NCBI GenBank assembly: GCA_963746885.1
Contig: CAVVDM010000003.1
Location: forward strand, 1-64,000
Source: DATARH01 sp963746885
GTDB lineage: Bacteria > Pseudomonadota > Alphaproteobacteria > ATCC43930 > CGMCC-115725
Reading direction: 5' to 3'
Length of the DNA: 64,000 nucleotides
Part shown: piece by piece, positions 1-10,142 of the stretch
How the letters are laid out: the number at the start of each line of letters is the position of its first letter
How positions within the stretch are numbered: position 1 is the first letter of the stretch
Notes under the pieces: generated by a model
Told to the model about the DNA's origin: nothing
What the model saw: only the letters and a program-made list of their open reading frames with translations
The model's database searches: none
Translations under genes and position numbers: made by a program

Positions 1-171
1 GTGGCCGGCCCTTTTGGACAGTGGTGGTTCGTCAACTATAGAAGTTGTGACTTTGGCCGTGAGGATTTTTGTTCCTGGCAAGAAGCCGGAGCGCAGGCGA
101 CCCTACACCGGATACGCCTTTGGCGTGAAATGCAGCGCTACGTCAAGCGGAGAGCGACATAGCCCAGGGGC
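1..171 (+). CDS. C-terminal fragment of an unrecognised protein
   Basis: An open frame enters from the left edge and stops at a TAG at 169-171. It encodes about 56 residues rich in aromatic and charged amino acids (Phe-Gly-Gln-Trp-Trp near the start). I do not recognise a family. It precedes the permease gene by 67 bases, so it may be the end of the preceding gene of the sugar operon. Frame breaks are frequent in this part of the window, so even the reading frame is uncertain. Confidence 0.25.
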
Positions 172-238
172 AAAAAGAACCGCCGAAAACGCAAGTTCTG
201 TAGTGGACGGAGCACATCCCTAACAAGGAGGATGGTTC

Positions 239-1171
239 ATGCGCGCAAATATCCCTTCGCTTGCCGGTACGCGCAGGCGCGAAATCAACCGGGTGGCCAT
301 CCTGTTTTCCGCTGCCGCGTTTTTCTTTATCGCGGTATTCATCGCCTATCCGATCGCGCATTTGATGTATCTGAGCTGATTCAAGTGGGACGGATTCGCC
401 TCCGTCGCCCCGTCGTTCATCGGGCATCCAGAACTGGAACAAGCTGATCAGGGACACGGTGTTCTGGCGCGCCGCGGTCAATAACCTGAAAATTGTGGCG
501 TTCTCCATCCTGATCCAGCTGCCCATCGGCATCGCGCTGGGGTATCTGCTGGACTGGCGGGGCGCAGGCTGAATATTTTAAAAGTCTTCTGGTTCATTCC
601 GTACCTGCTTTCCTCCGTGGCCATCGGCCTATTGTTCCGCTACGCCTATGACCCGGATTCCGGGCATCTTCAAGTACGTGGCGCAAGCCTTCGGCATGAC
701 GACAATTGACCTTCTGGGCGATCCGGGCCGCGCGCTGTTCGCGGTGATCGCGGTCATCTGCTGGCAGTTTACGCCCTTCTACATGGTCTACTTCCTGGCG
801 GTCTGTCCGGCATGGACACCGACATCTACGAGGCCGCGCTGATCGACGGCGCAACCCGCGGCCAATATTTTTTCAGAATCGTATTGCCCATCCTGAGCCC
901 GACCATTCGAAACGCCTGCATCCTGTCGCTGGTCGGCTCGCTGAAATATTTTGATCTGATCTACGTGATGACCGGCGGCGGGCCCAATGTTTCCGTAAAT
1001 GGCATCATGTCCGGGTCCACGGAACTGATGGCCACCTACATGTACAAAAACGCGTTTTCGATGAACGAGATGGGCTACGGTTCGGCCGTCGCGATGGGCA
1101 TGTTCCTGATCGTGACCAGCGTCTCCGCGATCACGATGCGCGTGATGAGCGGAAGGGAGCGGAGCGCATGA
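239..1171 (+). pseudogene. Carbohydrate ABC transporter permease, MalF/LplB type, frame-broken
   Basis: Membrane permease of a binding-protein-dependent sugar importer. The ATG at 239 follows a strong AAGGAGG ribosome site at 225-231. The first frame gives Met-Arg-Ala-Asn and a first membrane helix, then stops at about 379. The protein continues in other frames, for example at about 470-570 (Asn-Leu-Lys-Ile-Val-Ala-Phe), 648-842 and 812-1171. The last part carries the permease cytoplasmic loop EAALIDGATRGQYFFRIVLP, which contacts the ATPase. At least four frame changes are needed in 930 bases. It overlaps the next permease by ATGA. Sequence style is Firmicutes (Paenibacillus or Clostridia-like), unlike the rest of the window. 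Family call is firm; whether the breaks are real or sequencing errors cannot be settled here. Confidence 0.75.
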
Positions 1172-2000
1172 CAATTAAAAAAATTACCGTCCGGACGGTT
1201 ATCGCGGTTTGGCCTCGCTTTGGACGGTCATCGCGATCGCGCCGTTTGTGTTCATGGTGCTAAACTCCTTCAAAGACAAGTTTGAGATGTTCACCGCCGG
1301 TGTATTCGCGCTGCCCAAGATGTGGCGTTGGGCCAACTACTACGAGGTCATCACAAAGGGCACGTTCTTTCGCTATGTGCTCAACAGCGTGATCGTGGTG
1401 GTGGCTTCGCTGGTTTTGACGCTCACGACCAGCGCGTTCGCCGCCTATCCGCTCTCCAGGTTCAATTTGGCTCCGGGGGACGTACAACCTGATCATCTTG
1501 GCAGGCATGGCGATCCCGCTGCACGTGACGCTGATCCCGGTGTTTTTGATGAACAAAGCGATCGGCACCTACGACACGCTCTGGGCGCTGATCGGTCCCT
1601 ATGTGGCCTTCAACATTCCCATGTCCGCGTTCATCCTGACCGGCTTCATGCAGGGCATCCCCGGCGAGATCCAGGAAGCCGCCGAGATCGACGGCTGCAA
1701 CCGCGTCCGCACGTTCTTCAAAATCATCCTGCCGCTTTCTCCGGTGCCCGGCATGGCGACGCTCGCGATCTACAACTCCGCGATCATGTGGAACGAGTCT
1801 CCTTCGCGCTGGTCTTGACGCAGTCGGTTTCAAACCGGACGCTGCCGCTGTCCATCTGGGAGTACCAGGGCCAGTATCAGTCGGACATGCCGATGATCAT
1901 GACGGTTTTGATGCTCAGCGCGCTGCCGGTGATCCTTGTGTTCATCGTCGGGCAGGATAAAGTGATCAAGGGCATGATGGCGGGGGCGGTCAAAGGATGA
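1168..2000 (+). pseudogene. Carbohydrate ABC transporter permease, MalG/YtcP type, frame-broken
   Basis: Second inner-membrane permease of the same importer. The ATG at 1168 overlaps the stop of the upstream permease by four bases. Recognisable stretches are Asn-Ser-Phe-Lys-Asp-Lys near the N terminus, a long central part read in the frame 1498-1818 with the ATPase-contact loop EAAEIDGCNRVRTFFKIILP, and a C terminus ending MMAGAVKG as in YtcP/AraQ-type permeases. Frame changes are needed near 1210, 1475 and 1800. The gene ends at 2000, overlapping the binding-protein gene by ATGA, so the three genes form one tightly packed operon. Confidence 0.75.
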
Positions 2001-3290
2001 GAAAATTAACCGTCGCGCTGGCGCTACTGTTCATTATGGCTGCTCCGGCGGCGGCGGAGAGAACCGCTCTGACGCTCTACCACCTTCAGGATGTGGCGAA
2101 GGTCAATCAGGCGATGGAGGACAGCGCCAACCGCTTCATGCGCGATCATGAGGGTGTGAGCGTCGAGTCAATGAGATGGTCAACGACGTGTACAAGAGGC
2201 GCATGGCCATCGCCGCCGCCACCGACAACCTGCCGGACGTGTTCATCACCTGGAGCGGCGCGACACTTCAGGAATACGCGTGCCTCGGAAAGATCCTGCC
2301 GCTCACGGAGTTCATGAATAAAGAAACTCGGTCAACAAGGACCGGTTTCTTCCCGCGGCCATCGAGCAGGCCAGCGTGGACGGGGATATCTGGGCGGTGC
2401 CGGTGGAACGCCGCGCCTGGGATGGGGTTTTACAACGTGGCGCTCTTTGCGCGCTTTGGCCGATGTCGCTGAAGACGCTGGACGAATTGAACCGCGTCGT
2501 GGATGTGTTCCGGCAAAACGGCATCTCACGCCGTTCGCGCTGGCGAACCGCAGCGCCTGGCCCTCCTCGATGTACTACATGTATTTCGTGGATAGGGTGG
2601 GCGGGCGCGACGCGTTCCGTGACGCGATCAACCGTAGCCCTAACGGCTCGCCCGAAAACGGCGGCGTGGGCTTCGCGGATGCAAAGCTCGTCGAAGCCTG
2701 GCAGCACGTCATCGACCTGATCGACCGGGCGCGTTCCCGGAGGACGCCAACGCGCTGGACGAGGACGCCGCCGAAGGGCGAACGCTGCTCTACCGCGAAG
2801 AGGCGGCGATGTACCTGATGGGCTCCTGGACCATCGGTTATGCCGCGGCCGAACTCAGCCGCCGGACTTTTTGGAAAAGCTGGAATTCTTCGAATTCCCG
2901 ACGCTGGGCGGCTCGTCGGACGGCCTGATCGGCACGGTGGGGGACAACTTTTACTCGATCTCCTCCCGCTGGTGAGCGGCCGGATCTTGCGTTTGAGCTG
3001 ATCCGCTCCAGTACCTGATCGACGATGAGGCGGTCGCGCTCAGGCTGGACGCCGGACGGTATCCGCCGCTGGTCGGCGTAGAGCTAAAAAATCCGCTGAT
3101 CGCCAAGGTGCGCGCCCATGTGGAAAGCGCGCCGACCATCCAGCTCTGGTACGATCAGTGGCTGCCGCCGAAGATCGCCGAGGCGCACAAGGATATTTGC
3201 CGAAAGGTGTTTTCCGGCGGCATGACCGCGGAGGAGGCCGCACAGGCGCTCGAGGAGGCGGCCGTTTCGGGATCGGCGATGCTTCCCTTG
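1997..3290 (+). pseudogene. Extracellular sugar-binding protein, frame-broken
   Basis: Solute-binding component of the importer. The ATG at 1997 opens a signal peptide (Met-Arg-Lys-Leu, a hydrophobic run, then Ala-Pro-Ala-Ala-Ala). No lipobox cysteine is visible. Family-typical pieces follow in changing frames: DNLPDVFITWSG at about 2225, a part around 2550-2700 with AWPSSMYYMYF, MGSWTIGYAAAE at about 2818, and a C terminus read in the frame 3108 onward (LWYDQWLPPKIAEAH). At least five frame changes are needed. The end cannot be fixed and overlaps the start of the kinase gene near 3279. Order permease-permease-binding protein-kinase-regulator is common in Firmicutes. Confidence 0.7.
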
Positions 3291-5057
3291 AATAAACGCT
3301 TCGGGAGGACTTCAGCGGCTGACTCGCTGCGCGCCCAGTTGATCCTTGTCACTTCGCTCTTAAGCGCGCTGGCGGCCATCTGCTCGGGCGTGCTTTGCTA
3401 TCAGCTTCAGAGCCACGCGCTATATGAGCGCGCAGGTGGAATTGATCGCGGGACGCGCGGAACAGGCTGCGCAGAACATCGCGAATTACTTTGAGGATCT
3501 TCGGGAGAGCGCGCTGTTTCTGGCCGCCGATCCACCGTGTGTGCAGAGCTATCTCCTGGCCGGGGATGACGGGGACGCCGCCGCCACCTCGCTGCTTGAC
3601 GGCGCGTACAGCGCGCTCAACAATACCGTAAGCCTTCGCGGCGATCTGGCCTACGCCTACCGCCTCAAATGAGAAAAACGGCAAGCTTCTCTAACATCGG
3701 CCCGCCCAAGGCCAACATGTCGCTGGACGAAGGCGGGAATTCCCGGCCCCGGGCGGACGGCGCGGCGCTGACCGGGCCTGCGAACCCCGTCGCAAACGAC
3801 GACAGCTACGTGTTTCTGATCTGGCAGCAGATCTACGACATCTATCAGGTGCGAAGCAGGCTGGGCTCCTTGTGCTTCGCGGCGCCCGAACGCGTACTGT
3901 CAAAGACTTACCTGACAAAACACCGGGAACGACGCGCTGTCACTAAGCGTAGTGGACGGGGGCGGCCGCATCGTATCCGACACAAAATCCCGGCGCGCGT
4001 GGCGCAGTCGCTTCCCGGTTCAAAGTGTCTCATCGGACGGAACCGCCTCCGTCGGCGGGGCGCTGGGGCGTGAACTGCCATCCAGGGCACGGGATCCTGT
4101 ACGTCGCCGGCGCAATTTCGGAGCGCGCGCTCAATGCGGACAGTAAAAACGTCATGACGCTGGTGGCGCTGATCATCATCGGCGCGATTGCGGCCTGACT
4201 CATGACCTCGATCATCATGAGCCGCCGGATCGCGCAGCCGTTTCACACGCTGACCGAGCGCATGGCGCGGGTCTCCTCCGGTGATTTTAAAAGCCATCTG
4301 GATCTCTCCGGTTATGGAAGCGAATACGTCCAGATGGCGGACGGCTACAATTTAATGATCGGCGAGATCGGGAAACTGATGGTCAGCGTCCGCGAAAAAG
4401 AGCGCCTGCTGGCCGACAGCGAGTTGAAAATGCTGAAGGCGCAGATTAATCCGCATTTCCTTTCACAATACCCTGGACTCGATTCACTGGCTTGCCGCGA
4501 TGAACGGCCAGGAGGAAATTTCCACGATGGTCAGGCGCTGGCCGATTCTACCGGATCTGCCTGGGCAGCGCCCATGAGCGGATCAGGCTTGGAGATGAGA
4601 TGAAGCACGCGTCCAGCTACCTGACAATCCAGAAGATCCGCTATTCGGACGTGCTGGAGAGCCGGGTCGTAAGCCGCGCCGGAGGATATGGCGCTGATGG
4701 TTCCCAGCATGATTTTGCAGCCGTTGATCGAAAACGCCATCTACCACGGCCTGAAGGGCGGCGCGCACCGGGGCACCATTGAGATCCGCGAATACCTGAA
4801 AAACGGCGATCTGTACCTCGAGGTGCGCGACGACGGACGGGGGATGCGCGAGCAGGACATTTTAGCGCTCAACCGCTCCCTTGAGGAAGGCGACCGGGAC
4901 AGCCACGGTGTGGGCAACGTGAACCGGCGGATCGAACGCATCCGCGGCCCGGAGTACGGGCTGAAATACTCCAAAAACGAGGACGGCGGTCTTGTGCGTC
5001 ACCATCCGCCTGCCTGCCGTTACGTCCGGGGAGGGCGATGCATGTACTGCGTCCTGA
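3279..5057 (+). pseudogene. YesM-type sensor histidine kinase, frame-broken
   Basis: Membrane sensor kinase likely controlling the adjacent sugar operon. The putative ATG at 3279 begins Met-Leu-Pro-Leu-Asn-Lys. A membrane helix (LVTSLLSALAAICSGVL) is followed by an extracellular sensor part, a second helix, and a HAMP domain at about 4215-4350 (RRIAQPFHTLTERMARVSSG). The His_kinase box AQINPHF at about 4440 and the ATP-binding N box (Leu-Ile-Glu-Asn-Ala-Ile-Tyr-His-Gly-Leu at about 4722-4751) and G box (DDGRGMRE at about 4828) are typical of YesM. Several frame changes and an internal stop at about 4196 interrupt it. It partners the response regulator immediately downstream. Confidence 0.75.
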
Positions 5058-6268
5058 TTGTCGACGACGAATCCATCATCCGCAGGGGGCTACGGTGCAT
5101 GATCCCGTGGCCGTCTCTGGGGTTCTCAGAAGTGCTGGAAGCCGCAAGCTCTGAAGCGGCGCTGCGCATCTGCGAGGAAACACGGGTTGATCTGATCGTC
5201 ACCGACATCTGCATGCCGGGCATGGACGGGCTGGAAATGACCAGAAGACTCCTGGCGCTGCAGCCGGAAATCCGAATCGTGGTACTCACCGGCTACGACA
5301 ATTTCCAGTACGCGCAAAGGTGCTGCGCGCTGGGCGTTAAACACCTGCTCATCAAGCCCGTGGACGAATCCAGTCTACGCGGCTGATCGCCGCGCTGGTG
5401 GAGGAAATGCGCGCGGACGGGCGACACGAGGACCGCGAACAGGAAGCCAGGCGCCGCGCGGAACTTTCCCAGCAGATGCTGCTGGAATCGCTGATGGTTC
5501 GCCTCGCCAAGGGCGCCTGCACCCGGGAGGACATTCCGGCGATCACGAGCCTGTCCGCGGGATCGAGGAACACGAGCGCGTCTGCGCGCTGTTATTGCGC
5601 CCGGCGATTGAGCTTTCCGACGAATGGCGCGCACATAAGACGCTGCTCATCATCAGCATCGCGAAGCTTCTCATGAGCATCACCGAGTCGGGAGAGCCGG
5701 GTATTGCTTCTCGCTGGACAATCAGGCGGTGGTGCTGCTCCGCGCGCCCGGCGCTCTGGAAGCGGAGGCGTTCGCCGAAAACGCCGCGATTCTCGTGGAG
5801 GGCGAATACGGCATGCCCTGCGCGCTGGGCGTCGGAAAGTGGCAGAATAGCGTGGCGGAATTTCCCAAATCCATCTTGCAGGCGGAAGACGCGCTCCGGC
5901 ATTCCGCTGGCGCCGCGCAGGGACGGCTTGTCAAGATGGCGCTTGAGATCATCCGCACGCGGTATCAAAGCGACATCTCCGTCGCGGCCATCTCCGAGGA
6001 ATTGCACGTCAGCACCAATTATTTCTCCAGACTGTTCAAGCAGGAGATGGGGGAGGGCTCAACCAGTACATCACCGGGGCGCGCATCAGGGCGGCGAAGA
6101 AACTGCTCGCGGACAGCGAACTGCGCTGCTATGAGATCGCGGAGGCCGTCGGCTATCGGGATGCCAATTACTTCTCGCTTTCATTCAAAGAACACCGGCG
6201 TGTCGCCGGAGCAGTACCCCGGATTTTCCTCGCAACGCACAGTCGCAGCCGACCGCGCGTCCGTTTGA
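5042..6268 (+). pseudogene. YesN-type response regulator with AraC DNA-binding domain, frame-broken
   Basis: Response regulator partner of the kinase. The ATG at 5042 gives MYCVLIVDDESIIRRGL. The receiver domain has the paired acidic residues (VDDE), the phospho-acceptor Asp in LIVTDICMPGMDGLEM at about 5190, and the conserved Lys in LLIKPVDE at about 5350. After a middle region the C terminus is an AraC/XylS double helix-turn-helix: HVSTNYFSRLFKQEMGEG at about 6006, then AEAVGYRDANYFSLSFK at about 6139, ending VSPEQY plus a short tail. Frame changes lie near 5380, 5560, 6055 and 6190. It is the last gene of the Firmicutes-like block. Confidence 0.75.
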
Positions 6269-6298
6269 TACCAATCCGAATATTCGAAAAAATTGTAA

Positions 6299-6332
6299 AA
6301 CCGCCTTCGCCGGGTAAACGGCGAAGGCGGTT
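6299..6332 (-). terminator. Strong hairpin between the sugar operon and cas3
   Basis: A perfect 13-bp inverted repeat (AACCGCCTTCGCC at 6299-6311 and its complement at 6320-6332) with an 8-base loop. Read on the minus strand it is followed by TTTTACAATTTTTT, a good intrinsic terminator for the leftward cas transcript. On the plus strand no U-run follows, but it sits 30 bases after the end of the regulator gene. It lies inside the short segment where the two differently styled regions meet. Confidence 0.65.
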
Positions 6333-6392
6333 CGTCATGGAACTGCGGATCCTTTATTGAAGAGCTGGGCAAAGCCCGGGACCGAGCCTAGG

Positions 6393-8697
6393 TCATCGGC
6401 TTCGGTCGCCGGCGAGCGCGCCGCCATCGCCCTCGCGGACGTTCCGAAGTCCGAACGGCGCGAGGAAAACGATGCCGCGGGGCCGCTCATCTTCATCAAA
6501 GCCATAGGTGAACCGGTGCTCAACCCTAACCTTGCTGTTGCGCAGGCCCTCCAGATCTTGACGCAGCGACTGCGGGAGAGCGAGGCCGAGAACCGCCTCC
6601 AGCAACGGCGGCGTGCGTTCTTCGACGTTTTCGGCGAGTACCGAAGAAAGCCTCAACGGCGCTTCCCGAAAGGGTGCTTCTCCCTCTTCCCTACCCTCCC
6701 ATTGCCGGATCAGTTCGGGGCTCACCCGCACCGCTGCGCGGCGGGCGCGGTAAGGTCGAGCGGCAACTTCGGCGACATCCATTACTTGCTTGTCCGATGT
6801 CGGGTTCCAACCCCATTGATCACAGCCGCCGTATGCCGCGGGGACGACGATCAAATCTCCGGGACGAATTGCGTTGGCGGAGATAGGTCGGGTCTCCGGG
6901 ACGTCACCGCGGTAGCGTAAAATTCGCCGCCCCACGGCTCGCTCATCGGTTTCCAGCCGGCGCTCAGGCGCATCCGACAGATCGGTCAGAGCCTCGTAGT
7001 GGCGCTGCAACCACGCGCGCGCAGCCCATACCGGAACTTCAATTGCTTCGGCTGCTCGCGGCGGTACGAGCTTAAGCAGGTCAACAAGACGATTACGTTC
7101 CGCCGGCACCAAATCCTCTGCAACGATATCGGCCCGCCAAACGATCTGAACGCTGGCTGGCGAGCGGTCGGGTCCGTGCAGGAACAGCGCGACCTCGGGA
7201 TCGGCGTTTGGCACTGGCGAGGTGTGCGACCAGAGGTGAGCATAAGCCGGCAGCAAGATCGGCGCGTCTACCGTTGGCGCGCCGAGTTCTGCGATTCGCT
7301 CCGGCTTCAACAGCCGGCCGATCGTCTCGACGCCGAAGTCGACCTGTGGCTTCCGACGATGCAGCGGCGAGCACTTGCAGCTCCCGCCACGTCTCTGCGC
7401 CACGATCACCGTAAACCGGATCGTCCGCCGCGGCGCCGATATCATCCTTGTCGGCCACAATCACGGCGACCGGTGCGAACGGTCGTCCGGCCCTGTTCAA
7501 GCGTCCAAAGCGCTGGCGCAGCGAGTCGAGCGCCGCCACCTCGGTAACGAGCCCGTCGAGGTCGATGTCGACACCGGCCTCGATTGTCTGGGTCGCGACG
7601 ACAATAAGCGGCCTTTGGAGCAGACGTTGCGCCTCGGATGCGCGGGTGCGGATTGAGCTCAGCTCGGCCGATCGAGCCTCGCGATCGACGCCCCGCGCGG
7701 GTCCGATGATCAAGGTCAGATCGTGTCTCCTCCGCCTTCCCCCTCAACCGATCGAAGACCGCCCGAGCGCGCGCGACGCGGTTTACGACGACGCCGACAG
7801 CCGGGGTGACGATCCCCGAATTTCTCAGCACATCGACAGTCGCCTCGACATGCTCGACGATGGCCGTCACGCGCCGGTCCTCGGCAGCCATCCCGTGCTT
7901 CGCAGCTATCTCGACCAGGCGAGCGGGTTTCGACGCCCGCAGGCGGAGCGAGAGCAAGGGATGGGCACGATCATCATCGTCGAGCCCAAAGGGTCGTCTG
8001 CCCTTGTCTTCTGGGTGGCCGTCAGAAGTGCGGTTGCCCAGGGTGACACATCTCCCTTTCGCAAACGTTCTATGGCCGCGAGCGTTTGTCGGAATGGCTT
8101 CGACAGATGCGCCTCGTCGAGCAGCAGCAGGCAGTCAGAGCCCAAAAGTCCGGCATGAACCGGCTTCATCCGGTCGCTGACGCCGTAGCCGCGAAACAGC
8201 AGGCGGGAGCCCACCTGATCGACCGTCGAGCACAGGATCGTTGGCTGTATCGGGGTCCGCGCCCAATCGTCCTCACGCGGCATTCCACCGCGCATCCGCT
8301 TTACCAGCAACGGTTTCTGGTCGGCGCCGGCGAGCCGACGGAGGGCCGCCGCCACCCGGCCGACGATCGGATCGCGTGTCCCCGTTTGGAGTGTGTCGGC
8401 AAGTTTTTGCGCCCGCTCGAACGCGTCATCGACGATCAGGCGCCGATCGACGACGAAAGCGACGCGCACCGGGGCGTGGCGTTTCCCTTCACGCGACATA
8501 TCGAGGGCCAAATGGAAGATCGCGATATCGAGCGCCGCCGTCTTTCCTGAGCCGGTTGGCAGGTCGAGGACATCGGGCCAAATGCCGGTCTCGGTAACCT
8601 GCCTCAATAGGCGCGCCTGCCACGGGAAGGGGTCGAAGCCGTACACCGCCCGGAAGAAAGCGGCGAAATCGTCGGCGCTGAGTTCGGACGCGCTCAC
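6393..8697 (-). pseudogene. cas3: Type I-G Cas3 helicase, three frame breaks, HD domain missing
   Basis: ATP-dependent helicase of the CRISPR interference complex. The GTG start at 8697 overlaps the csb2 stop (GTGA), which fixes the start. Walker A is LPTGSGKTAALDIA near 8570, the DEAH box is LLLLDEAHLSKP near 8125, motif III is ALLTATQ near 8025, and motifs V-VI are VVATQTIEAGVDID and SLRQRFGRLNRAGR near 7590-7500. The chain needs frame changes near 7970, 7720 and 7360. The C-terminal part (7350-6393) ends at a stop about 30 residues into what should lead to the C-terminal HD nuclease of this subfamily. No HD motif is seen in any frame leftward, and sequence of another origin begins within 100 bases. 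About 767 residues remain. Confidence 0.8.
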
Positions 8698-10142
8698 GCG
8701 CGACGATCCCGCGGATAGAGAGCGCGACACAGGCCAAGCCCGACGAAGCGACCCGCCCCGAGGATCACCGGGCCGTGTACCGGCTGAGAAAACTCCAGCA
8801 CCGCATGGGTCAGCTGACGGCTGGCGAGGCTCGGCGGCAAACGCCAACCGGTCCAGCGCGGAGCGCTCCCCGATGGGTAGGCCGACGGCGCTCCTGCGAC
8901 AGCCGAGTGCTTGTCAGCGACCACACGCTCCGGTTCAGGCAAACCAGCATTCGCACAGGCGCGGTGCAGCAGCTCTTCGATTTCGGCTTGCCGGGCGGCA
9001 TTGCCTTTTTCTTTCAGATGGCGATCGAGAACGACCGGCGTGCACGTCGCCCAAACGGTCGCATCCGCCACGTAGGGCGCGGGTTCCAACGACCGGCGCG
9101 CCGTCTCGCCGGCCAACGCAAATACGGTGCGGAAACCGTCACCAGCGAGCGTCAGCTCGCGTCGATCCGTCCGGTCACTCCAGGGCATGACCTCGCGCAG
9201 CGCCCGTTGAAATTCCGGGTCGGTCAGCAAATCCCCTTGCCGCGGTGGGATCAGAGCATAGCCGAACACGGACCCGTCGGCATGCCGGGGACCGAGAAAG
9301 GCCATCGGCGCGACCGCGAGATGTGGCTCGGCGAGCGGCGCGCCGTTCGGTTCGTGCCCCGAGATCACCGCCGGGATCGCGTCGCCGAGTCCGATCCGCT
9401 CATAACCGGCCATTACCGTCTGGTGGAGGGCGCGTGCGATCAATGCCGCCGCCCGGATATCGGGCATCTCGCCCGCGATCCGCTCAAGCACGAGCCAACG
9501 ATCCGATAAAATGCCCGCGCCGGTCGAAACCGGATGCACGACCTGGGCCACTACGCTGTCACCGGGGTCCGGCCGCCGTCCAGCCTTATAGGCCTCTTCG
9601 AGTTCGGCGAGCCGGCCGTGATAGACGCGGCGGCTCGCACGGATGCCCGAGACCACCCCATCGTCAAACCGGAACCGGCAGCGGGTCAGACTGGAGGAAT
9701 GGCCGAGATAGGAAATGTCGCCGGCAAGCGCATTGAGCGCGGCCAGTGTGGCCGCATCCGCGGCGACGGCATCTCTCCAAACGAGATGAACGATCGGACT
9801 ATCCGGGCGATAAGCCGGGAAGCGCCGCGCTTGCCGGCTCCGAAAGATCGGCATGACCGCAGGGTCCGCAACTCTTCGGGTTTGAGGGTCGTTGGGCGGG
9901 ACAAACACGGTCGGCGCGGTGCGTGGAAAGCCGCCGGCGGCGGAAATTTCGGGCTCATTCTGGGCTTCGAGCCAATGGAGGGCTTGGCGCTCCTCTACCG
10001 ACTTGCCTCGCGCAGCCCAACTCGCAACCAATGCCGAGAACACGCGATCGGGTTGTGGCGGCCAGTCCGCCACCTCGCTCGCCGGGCTCCGCGCCGCGAA
10101 AGCGACCCCCAGCAGGTATTCGATCTCCAATAGGAGGGTCAT
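8694..10142 (-). CDS. csb2: Type I-G Cascade subunit Csb2 (Cas5-Cas6 type)
   Basis: RNA-binding subunit of the type I-G effector, in the GSU0054/Csb2 family that combines Cas5-like and Cas6-like parts and is thought to process pre-crRNA and cap the crRNA 5' end. The 482-residue protein starts at an ATG (10142-10140) that overlaps the csb1 stop by ATGA, and ends in GTGA overlap with cas3. The N terminus (Leu-Glu-Ile-Glu-Tyr-Leu, then DWPPQPDRVFSALVASW) is the family signature. A Gly-rich loop GAGRFVGLGL near the C terminus resembles the Cas6-type glycine motif. No frame break. Confidence 0.85.
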   Translation of the reverse strand: MTLLLEIEYLLGVAFAARSPASEVADWPPQPDRVFSALVASWAARGKSVEERQALHWLEAQNEPEISAAGGFPRTAPTVFVPPNDPQTRRVADPAVMPIFRSRQARRFPAYRPDSPIVHLVWRDAVAADAATLAALNALAGDISYLGHSSSLTRCRFRFDDGVVSGIRASRRVYHGRLAELEEAYKAGRRPDPGDSVVAQVVHPVSTGAGILSDRWLVLERIAGEMPDIRAAALIARALHQTVMAGYERIGLGDAIPAVISGHEPNGAPLAEPHLAVAPMAFLGPRHADGSVFGYALIPPRQGDLLTDPEFQRALREVMPWSDRTDRRELTLAGDGFRTVFALAGETARRSLEPAPYVADATVWATCTPVVLDRHLKEKGNAARQAEIEELLHRACANAGLPEPERVVADKHSAVAGAPSAYPSGSAPRWTGWRLPPSLASRQLTHAVLEFSQPVHGPVILGAGRFVGLGLCRALYPRDRRA

